From Gnetum montanum (taxonomy: Eukaryota; Streptophyta; Gnetopsida; Gnetales; Gnetaceae), in the NCBI GenBank assembly GCA_015680685.1, contig MNCI01007621.1, positions 1,092,801 to 1,156,800 on the forward strand: a stretch of DNA of 64,000 nucleotides. The letters run 5' to 3'. Of the stretch, positions 55,746-64,000 are shown piece by piece; position 1 is the first letter of the stretch, and each line of letters starts with the position of its first letter. The notes below the pieces were generated by a model. It was not told the origin of the DNA. It was given only the letters and a program-made list of their open reading frames with translations, and did not search any database. Position numbers and translations under genes: made by a program.

Positions 55746-58252
55746 AAGATTAGAATGGGGGTGACCCCCAAGACTAAATATTTGACTATGAAAAGGATTA
55801 ATAAGCATATTGATAGGATCTATGCATGTATAAAACATTGGTAACCATTCATTCCCTAGCCACTAGGTGTCTGTTGGTGTTGTGATGGCTAGGTAGATAA
55901 ATTGTTGATCACACACTTGATTGTTAAATGTATGGTGGGTCAGGGTATGAGATGTGTTAACATTATGGATGTCTAGCCCATGATTGTACCCTTGATTATG
56001 ATATGGTATGCATGGATTTATTTTTCTCCTCATGCTTGTAGATTTATTGCTTGGATTTGGAATTGGAGAAATGATGGATGGTGGCTCTTGTGTAGGATTA
56101 GAGGATGGTGGTGGTAAAAAGGGAGGTGTTGCACCAAATTGGCATTGTGTTGGTTCAAACGATGTGTATAGTCCCTAAGTGTTTTGCTTTAACTTATAAC
56201 CTTTTCTAAATAAGGGATGTTTCTAACATGGCGGTTGAGACCTACCAATGTCAACATGTCTATGCACATTTGTAGCATAGGTGGCATTCGTTTGTTGATA
56301 TTGTGTTGCCAAACCTTCTTGTGTCACTAGAGGTGATGTGTAATGAGGTGGAGTATGAGAATATTGAGGATAGGATGGATGGTAAGAGGCACAACATGGT
56401 GATCCCTCTAAGGATGTCATGGATTAATGGTACTCAGGAGAGTGGTAGTGGCACTTCGAAGTAGAGGACGTAGAACTAGTTGGAGAAATAGGATGTTGAA
56501 CATAATATCCATGCGGTTTTGATAGATAGGAAGGATAGGGCTGATTTGGTGGTGGTCTCACCCATGATTATGGTTGTTTCCACTACGGCTGATGATAGTT
56601 TTGAGGCTGCTAGTAAGTCCCCTTAGGAAAGTATGGTTGGTTATGGGGTTGTTTATAATTACTGTGTGGAAGAGGAAATCTCTCAGGCATATGCTTCTAT
56701 ACAAACTTCAAATTTTAGGCACCTACCCAATACTCCTATAGATGTAACAAGACTAGGCAATGGCCCTTTGGATGGTCGTATATCTAGAAGTCACATCCAT
56801 TATCTTTATCTGTGGTTGAGTCTATAACCTTACTTCCTTCAACTATTTTTCTTATTTATTGAAAAGCATTCCTAGCTGTTTCTGGGTTTTGTATCCTATG
56901 TTTATTGTGATTGCCTATCTTGTTTTGCATGATCCTCTCCCTAGTATCTCAATGAGAGTTGTAACATTTTCATATATTCATTTTGAAATCCTATTAAACT
57001 TTACTTCAAGTTCATCAATAGACTTCTATATTGGCAAGGTTCATTGTGAAACCACCTTATCAAGAGTGATCTCTTCCTCCTTACCATAGATATGGACCTA
57101 CTTCTGTTGAAGAGTTGGGTCCCAGTGATATTTCTTAACATTCTCCCATTTGCATATCTCTCCTTCTTCTTTTGCAACATGCTTGATTAGCTCTCAAATC
57201 TAATGGACTTGTGGCTCGTATAATTGACCTGAGGCATACATCCCAAGGGTCTACCTAGTTTCATTACGAAGCCCGTCTATGATGTGAAAAATTTTCCTTT
57301 CCTTAGAGAAATCATGGCCTAGGCACCTATTCAATGGGGAATAATATCTATCTAAGTCCATGTCCAAGGATTCATGTTGTTCTTGCCTCCACTCTTGGAT
57401 TTTTTTCCTTAGGTTGGACACCCTCACATAGGTTTGGTATTTCTTGTTAAAGAGTTCCAACATTGTGGACCATTGTTAGATTGAATTTGGTTTTAGTGAT
57501 CTGTAATAGACTTTGGCTCTATCAACCAGTGTCCTAGGAAAGAGCTTAAGCTTTTACCACCCACTTTCAATGTTGTACCAAACATAGGCATCATGGAAGG
57601 CTTGTATATGATGTTGTGGATTTGATTCATAGCCTCCTATAAATTTAGGAATATTATTCATATCAAGCCTAGGTAGGTGACTCTCTTTGAAATGTCTATG
57701 AGATATCTTAAGTACCACTGTGATCTGCATTAGGCTTTTGATGGCCAACAAGGGTTCATCATTCTCAGACAAGTTGTGAGGGAAATTCCTATTTAGTTGA
57801 TGGTGATGATTTTGCCTATGTTCAGGTTGATGATTTTGAGTGTTCCTGTGGGTTTTATTTTTGTTTCTATTTTGACCCTTTAGTGGAGCTTGATCCCCAT
57901 GCCTATGTTCATCTTTGTCAAAACTAGACATTGAAGGGAAAGAGGAAGATGAGGAATTGGAAGGATTTTCATGGCTTCTATGGTGTTTCCCAAGGTCCTT
58001 TGATTTATTGTTTCTTGATTTTGAGAAGGTCTTAGGCCTTGAGACCTCCCTTAGTTTAGGATTTACTTCATCTCCTCCAAGGTTGTCTACTTTACGTGAA
58101 TGTAGTCTTTGAGTGTCGTTATGGTAGTCATGAACATAAGAAACCCCTACATAAGGTTGGTCACTCCAATTTTCCTCACCATATATCTCATTAGTTCTCC
58201 AATAAATGTTTTTGTTATACAATGCATTATCACTTCCTTGTAAAAGAGACAT
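55746..58252 (-). pseudogene. Element D Gag
   Basis: The ATG at 58252 opens MSLLQGSDNA; the 232-residue open part ends at 57554 with LPRLDMNNIPKFIGGYES and FHDAYVWYNIESGW, the start of the capsid domain. After a frame break, WSTMLELFNKKYQTYVRVSN (57251-57463) continues it. An acidic linker and the Cys/His motif C-X2-stop-X3-H-P-K-G-H-C (about 56800-56765) follow. A His/Pro/Tyr tail (56223-56420 is its longest open piece) is shared with C. The frame then meets the T-rich tract with no protease between. Confidence 0.8.
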
Positions 58253-58358
58253 TATTGTAGGCTTATGTTGTGTGTGATTTAATATTTTCTAAAGGATATA
58301 TCGTTAATACCTTTACAGCGATCGTGTATGATATAACTAATCTAGATAATTAGCACCA

Positions 58359-58376
58359 TCCTCGGCAATGATGCCA
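58359..58376 (-). other. Primer-binding site, tRNA-Asp type (D)
   Basis: On the - strand TGGCATCATTGCCGAGGA, one base after the LTR; three differences from the complement of plant tRNA-Asp(GUC). Confidence 0.85.
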
Positions 58377-58377
58377 A

Positions 58378-59315
58378 TGATGAGTGGCGGGGTACTGCTA
58401 CATCAAACCATACAAATCACAAGCATTCACACATAATTTAGTTAAACCATGGATGTGACTAGTTGTGGCATCTAGATCGTTATGCTTTGGTCACAGTTCA
58501 CTATCTTCTTACTTGGACTAGTGGTAACTTTGTCACATATGATTTAGTCCAAAGTGAGGGATATGATGTTGTCTGATTCTATGTTGCTCCTAATGACGAT
58601 AAAGAGATAAATTAATTAAGCTAATGAGCAATGGAAAATAGAATCTAAACTAGCCCATGTGCGATGAGCATCAATCCTCAATCATCCGTACATACCTTGG
58701 ACTTCATATAACTACCAATAGGATTGCCAAGCATACGTCACTGGGTGTGCCAAACAAGACACTACTGGATTACCAAGTACTTACACTTAAGTGTTCCTGA
58801 TTAAGTTGTACTCATTCTACTTAATAACAAAAATAGTAAATAGAAATAAATGGAAACATTAACTAAAGAAAATAGTAAATAATTAAACAATTAAATAATT
58901 TAAGTAATAATAAATCTAAGTGAATGTGGCAATGATGGAAGTAACCTCAATCTTTATTTCCAGTCATGTAAAGTATCCAAGTACATCACACTTGAACAAA
59001 GGTGTCATATGATCACAAACATCACACTGTAGGCATGCACTAGGACTAATAGAACTTAAATTCAAAAATCTAAGAAAGACTATCAAAAACTAAGAACTAA
59101 AACTATGTCCCAAGTATGCACCTAAGTGTTGTATTTATAGGCTAGCATGAAGGAGATGATATNGTTTGCACCTAAGTGTTGTATTTATAGGCTAGCATGA
59201 AGGAGATGATATTGGATATCTGACATCATTTTATGGGACCCAATATCTTGTATCTGATATTAGAGCCTCGATATTGGGTACCTAATATCAGGGCTAACAA
59301 AATGATCACTCATCA
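58378..59315 (-). repeat. Element D 5' LTR
   Basis: It starts TGATGAGTGATCATTTTG (59315 downward) and ends CGCCACTCATCA at 58378. It is inflated by a duplicated contig overlap at 59118-59212; corrected length is about 888 bp against 884 for the 3' LTR. GATATC-type words lie at 59210-59290. Confidence 0.92.
59118..59212. other. Assembly artefact: unmerged contig overlap at an N
   Basis: The 45-bp string starting GCACCTAAGTGTTGTATTTA occurs at 59118-59162 and again, identical, at 59168-59212, on either side of the N at 59163. The 3' LTR of D has it once. Confidence 0.9.
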
Positions 59316-59650
59316 CCTAACCATGACATGTGGTCAAGCAACCACAACCTTACCATAACCCTTTATGAGATAAGTACATGTTCACCATGATTCATGTTTA
59401 AGATATAATCCAACCAAAGGCTAAGGACAATACTATATCAACTCTAGAAGCAACCATGACCTATGGTAAAGGCTCTACAACTCCATCAAAACCTATGATC
59501 AAGACACCAAGAGGTAACTATGATCCTTGATCAAGGTTTTTAATACCTTTATAGGTCCAACCCATGATCAAGAACTACGAGTCCACCATGAGTTAGCCAC
59601 TACTTGTGGTTAAACTTTCAAGAGAATTTTCAAGGTTAGTTGATCTCCGA
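59316..59650. repeat. Degenerate dyad repeat, ACCATGA-type (right flank of D)
   Basis: Words such as ACCATGACATGTGGT, ACCATGATTCATG and AACCATGACCTATGGT continue the repeat that stops at 39662. Confidence 0.6.
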
Positions 59651-61920
59651 AGCTTAAAGTGGCCTTCTTCCACTACTTTAAAAAGTTTATAACAAGACAT
59701 AATAGAGTATTATGCAATGATAAGAACTAATGAAACCTCACAAAAATAAAACTACATAGCTAATCAAAATCATCAATGAGATAATATCATAAAATCTCTC
59801 TATGGAGATACTAAACCTTAATTAAACATAATAATAAGCATAAGATTATCATTAATATTATATTACAATAATGGTTGGAAATAGAATTTATCAATCATAA
59901 TGGTACAAAAGTAACTCATAAATCTTGACTCTAACATGAATCATGTAATTTAGTAATCACAATCCATTCTAGTCTATCCTAAGAACATTACTACTAAAAC
60001 AATAACCAATCTCATAAGTTTAATCCATGGCTGTCCAAATGATGAGGACAACACTCTAGCGCTTTATGTATTTCTTATTCCCAATGTGTTCTATAACTCT
60101 TAAAAGAATGATTATTTGTCTTTTAGAGTAATTTTAGATTTATTCAACTGCATTTTTATTTATAGGCAACTAATTACAAAGAGATCACAAGTTTGAAGAT
60201 AAATGAAATTTTTCATGTCTCTTATTTCAAAAAAAAAAGTCTCAAAGAATAATTCAAGCTTGAAACCAAAACCTCAAGCATTATAATCAAGTGTGATACT
60301 TGTTATTATAATGCTTTTTATGCATTAAGTCATGGAAATTATGATGATGAGTTAATGGCCTTGAGTCATAGGGGCATAATGCCTTCCAACTTGTGAGAGG
60401 TCATTAAGAACGATTTTTTAAGAAGAAATAAGATAAGTATTTTTAAAAAAGTTATTTTAGAGTTGTTTAGATGTAGTTTTTTCTCTAGGTAAGTAACTAC
60501 GATGAGACTATGATTCACAGTCAATCACAATCTGGAGTTGTAGGCTACTAAGAGTTGTAGTCAACCATGGTTTGAAGAAAAGTAGAGAATTTCATATTTC
60601 TTGCATTGAATAATAAGTTATAGGTCTTTGTGCATCTTAGTGAGGTTGCAAGATATAGTTCATCATAGTTGGTAAAGAAATGGAAATGAAAAATATGAAA
60701 TTTTACCAATGTAAGCCATGAATCGTTAAACTCAAAAAGGGGGTTGAATGAGCTGCACATAAAATTATCATATAAAGCTAATATAAAAACTAAACTAAAT
60801 AAAATCTAGAATTAATGCTAAAAATAGTAAAATTAAAAGAAAAAAATGAACACACTCACTAATATGCATGGTAAATCTTAACATATTTAATTTTATCAAA
60901 ATTAAACTATGGCTGGGAGTACCACTATGGTAAATCCTTGGATGCTACACTCCCTACAAGGTAATCAAATCTTCAAGTCTAGTATTTCACTAATATTTCA
61001 CAAGACTTTAAAGACTAATAAGATTATGTGAAAAGTGTGGTGCTATCACAAGACATACTTGAAATTCCTCAAGGTAAAGATAAAACAACATACAAGCTTG
61101 GTATCCCACAAGACTCCCAAGAATCTCAAAAGGCTGATAATGTGATGTTCCTACAAGACACACTTACAATCCCTCAAGGTGAAGGCAATGTGACAAACAC
61201 TTGATCATCCAAGTATGAACCTCTCAAGACTACAAAATAGACCACCCCTCAAGGAGAATCTACAATTTGCAAATCATGATAGAAATACAATGTTATAGAG
61301 GTGTAGAGAAAATTATTCTTCAAATAAAATCTAGACTTAATATGTGCAAGATCTAGTACATGGATAATAGAAATAGAAAGCACAAGATGGAGAATGAACA
61401 TATAAATGATATGATAATAATAAAATAGTAAATTAATGTGTCATAATCTAGATAAAAAATTAAATTGAATCAAAACCATAGAAGAATTATGTAGCAATGG
61501 TGATGTAGATGCTAATCAATTAATCAATCTTCCAACCCTTTATCCAATATAAATATTATTCAAGCCAAATTCATGTTACCCAGTCCAACTTATTGTAATC
61601 AATTGTTTTCCTTGGATTTCTTCATCATGATCTAGGCACATTCTTTTATAATCCTCATGCACAAGAAATTTTTTCATGTCAAATTAGAGTTAAATAAATG
61701 TTTAGAATCAATGTTTTTTATTTACTACAATAGCTATATAAGACATTCCATTAGTAGCTTGCACATCCACTATGCGCGAGCTATCATTTAGGTGGAAAGT
61801 ATAAGAATAGCTAGGATGCCCATGCTAACATCTACTTCAACTCTAATAGAATGTCTATACTTTGGCTTACACATCTATCCTAGAGGGCTACTAAATCTTG
61901 AGACTATTCTACATACTATT
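59651..61920. other. AT-rich sequence, no gene identified
   Basis: No frame above 70 codons. A weak duplication with about 105-bp spacing is seen at 61048 and 61153 (ACAAGACA(T/C)ACTT followed by CCTCAAGGT). No LTR end or primer site was found. Confidence 0.45.
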
Positions 61921-62811
61921 NNNNNNNNNNNNNNNNNNNNNNNNNNNNNNNNNNNNNNNNNNNNNNNNNNNNNNNNNNNNNNNNNNNNNNNNNNNNNNNN
62001 NNNNNNNNNNNNNNNNNNNNNNNNNNNNNNNNNNNNNNNNNNNNNNNNNNNNNNNNNNNNNNNNNNNNNNNNNNNNNNNNNNNNNNNNNNNNNNNNNNNN
62101 NNNNNNNNNNNNNNNNNNNNNNNNNNNNNNNNNNNNNNNNNNNNNNNNNNNNNNNNNNNNNNNNNNNNNNNNNNNNNNNNNNNNNNNNNNNNNNNNNNNN
62201 NNNNNNNNNNNNNNNNNNNNNNNNNNNNNNNNNNNNNNNNNNNNNNNNNNNNNNNNNNNNNNNNNNNNNNNNNNNNNNNNNNNNNNNNNNNNNNNNNNNN
62301 NNNNNNNNNNNNNNNNNNNNNNNNNNNNNNNNNNNNNNNNNNNNNNNNNNNNNNNNNNNNNNNNNNNNNNNNNNNNNNNNNNNNNNNNNNNNNNNNNNNN
62401 NNNNNNNNNNNNNNNNNNNNNNNNNNNNNNNNNNNNNNNNNNNNNNNNNNNNNNNNNNNNNNNNNNNNNNNNNNNNNNNNNNNNNNNNNNNNNNNNNNNN
62501 NNNNNNNNNNNNNNNNNNNNNNNNNNNNNNNNNNNNNNNNNNNNNNNNNNNNNNNNNNNNNNNNNNNNNNNNNNNNNNNNNNNNNNNNNNNNNNNNNNNN
62601 NNNNNNNNNNNNNNNNNNNNNNNNNNNNNNNNNNNNNNNNNNNNNNNNNNNNNNNNNNNNNNNNNNNNNNNNNNNNNNNNNNNNNNNNNNNNNNNNNNNN
62701 NNNNNNNNNNNNNNNNNNNNNNNNNNNNNNNNNNNNNNNNNNNNNNNNNNNNNNNNNNNNNNNNNNNNNNNNNNNNNNNNNNNNNNNNNNNNNNNNNNNN
62801 NNNNNNNNNNN
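61921..62811. other. Assembly gap, 891 N
   Basis: Unknown bases. Most of the 5' LTR of element F probably lies here. Frames drawn across it have no meaning. Confidence 0.95.
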
Positions 62812-63039
62812 CCTATAAATTATAAAATGATAAAAATCATGAACCTTAATTATGCTTAAACCATATCCTTGAGCTTCACAAGTGTAGTTGGGAAGACCAT
62901 GAACATTCTCAACATCCATTTCACTTCCTAGAAGAACTAGTGCATTGGAGAACTATAGGTCCACAAAATTCAATTGGATTATGTATGAATTCCTTAGTGA
63001 TTTTTATGGTTGAGCGTAGGGGTACCTTGCTGCTCATCA
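62812..63039 (+). repeat. Element F 5' LTR, right end only
   Basis: CATATTCC-type words, TGGTTGAGCGTAGGGGTACC and the end CTCATCA match the right ends of the B and C LTRs. The U3 and TATA region fall in the gap. Confidence 0.8.
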
Positions 63040-63040
63040 T

Positions 63041-63058
63041 TGGCACCATTGTTAAGGA
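63041..63058 (+). other. Primer-binding site, tRNA-Asp type (F)
   Basis: TGGCACCATTGTTAAGGA, the most eroded of the tRNA-Asp-type sites here, one base after the LTR. Confidence 0.75.
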
Positions 63059-63199
63059 CCTTTTGGTCATTTTATGTGCTATCTAGGATTTAGTAGAAAT
63101 CATTCAAAATCATTGGAATGAACCTTAGAGTCCTATCATATTTTACAATTACTACAATAAAATTTAAAAGCACACTACACTTTTATCATCTAACTGAAA

Positions 63200-64000
63200 A
63201 TGTCTTCTTCTCATAAGAGTGCTTCTCCATTCAATTCTAATGAAGATCATCAACCAGTGCCTCAACAATATTGAGTGGTATATGCTCATCCTGATGAGTA
63301 TGTATCCAGTTTCACCTTCATCCTATATCAAGATGAACAGTTGTGGTGGTGTGACATGGAAGGCAACATTGTGTTGCCACCCAACTGATCTGTTCTTATA
63401 ATGCTTTAACAAATGCTTATACAATGGGGTCTCCAAGAACTTCATGTTGAGTATGTTCTGTAAGATAGTGATGCCATGGATTATCATCCCACTAAGGCAC
63501 AACATCTACGAGATCGATAGCTAAAACAATGTTATGAATCTTCCAAGGGAAAAGGGTATAATGATTCCCCATTCTTGTTGTACCAAAAAGATGGTGGGGA
63601 GCCCTTCTATGGGGGTTTCCCATTCAGTGAAATTTCTCTCTTTGACTTTGGTGAAGGAGGTTAAAATTAGAACTTGTGATCCATAATTCATAATCCTGAT
63701 TCTAGTAAGAATGGATCCAATAACAAAGAAGGATCTAATGAGGCAAGCCAAGATAGGGATGCAGACAAGAAACAAGATCGTTATCATGGCCACAATCACT
63801 GAAGAGGGGGTAGCAAGCACCATTATGATGCTAGTCCTCCTTTCTCTTCACCTTTTTCATCATCCTCTTATTATTTTGGCTTTGACCATGATTGTAGGAG
63901 GCAAGACCATGATGAAGGTAACCAAAATAACCGACAAGATCAAAATGATCAAAGAAACCATCAAGCAATGCAAGGTTAAGAACATGAACATTGAAGAGAG
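63200..64000 (+). pseudogene. Element F Gag, N-terminal part
   Basis: The ATG at 63200 gives MSSSHKSASPFNSNED. Matches to B continue through VVYAHPDEYVSSFTFILYQDEQL (about 63270-63340), EGNIVLPPN and DYHPTKAQHLRDR (about 63479-63520). A hydrophilic Ser/His/Asp/Gln-rich stretch then begins (63700-64000), as in B 11365-11757. At least seven stops interrupt the frame. The capsid domain should lie just past the window. Confidence 0.8.

Larger units (their letters stand above)
39668..59315 (-). mobile_element. Element D: pol-less LTR element carrying nested E
   Basis: It runs on the - strand: 5' LTR 58378-59315, tRNA-Asp primer site, gag from 58252, T-rich tract, candidate splice sites, ORF3 from 53849, purine tract 40552-40565, 3' LTR 39668-40551. 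Element E interrupts ORF3 at 40888-51378; without it D is about 9.2 kb. D and C share gag start, tail, absence of protease-pol and the T-rich junction, so they are one family. Left and right flanks are the same ACCATGA repeat, but I find no clear 5-bp target duplication (AAACG versus CCTAA). Confidence 0.9.
62812..64000 (+). mobile_element. Element F: 5' end of a B-type retrotransposon
   Basis: The LTR end (TACCTTGCTGCTCATCA at 63039), a tRNA-Asp primer site and the first 800 bp of gag are in the window; the rest lies beyond 64000. The Gag start is much closer to B than to C or D, so F belongs to the B branch. Confidence 0.85.

Noticed and set aside
61792-62919. Long open frames (up to 355 codons) on both strands
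   Set aside because: They run through the 891-N gap; only a few tens of codons at each end are real sequence.

Overview
This window is nuclear DNA from a plant with a large, repeat-rich genome. The evidence is TTTAGGG telomere-type repeats at 18160-18194, several LTR retrotransposons of plant Ty3/gypsy type, primer sites matching plant tRNA-Asp and initiator tRNA-Met, and an AT-rich composition. I see no intact host gene, rRNA, tRNA or CRISPR array. Almost every long reading frame is a piece of a decayed retrotransposon, and many breaks read as Trp or Gln codons turned into stops, as expected from old cytosine-methylation damage. I cannot name the species.

Layout. 1-2000: a 94-bp tandem array and its degenerate approach. 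2035-2790: a GTGG/ATGGT-type low-complexity stretch. 3230-9918: element A (+), 5'-truncated but the only copy with recognisable gag, protease, RT-RNase H and integrase; 3857-4513 inside it is a contig placed backwards by the assembly. 9919-17836: element B (+), a relative that keeps gag, protease and a downstream third ORF but has lost RT and integrase. 17837-18803: an odd block bounded by 61-bp direct repeats that holds a TATA box, telomeric repeats, a perfect hairpin and a small lysine-rich ORF. 22129-27928: element C (+), complete with both LTRs, gag only plus a remnant of ORF3. It sits upstream of a decayed Ulp1-type (C48) cysteine peptidase at 28637-29226, and may have split the same unit. 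30614-38022: LTR pieces H and G (initiator tRNA-Met primer sites), a SINE-like tRNA-derived dimer and solo LTR S inside G's 3' LTR. 39668-59315: element D (-), same family as C, carrying a whole second retrotransposon, E (40888-51378, -), nested in its ORF3. 59316-61920: AT-rich flank. 62812-64000: the start of element F (+), related to B.

How the parts fit. A, B, C, D and F are one superfamily: tRNA-Asp-type primer site, LTR 3' end ACTCATCA, an unusual Cys/His motif in Gag, a T-rich tract after the gag/pol ORF, two well-placed candidate 3' splice sites, and a third, coiled-coil ORF in the env-like position. C and D share the same complete absence of protease-pol, so they look like a propagating non-autonomous lineage. 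E is a separate gag-protease-only element with 2.2-2.5-kb LTRs, resembling the Tat/Ogre lineage. The elements differ in a palindrome cluster just upstream of the LTR TATA box (GATATC-type in B, C and D; GATGCATC-type in S). Assembly faults (inverted contig, duplicated overlap, single-N joins, three N gaps) are flagged where seen.
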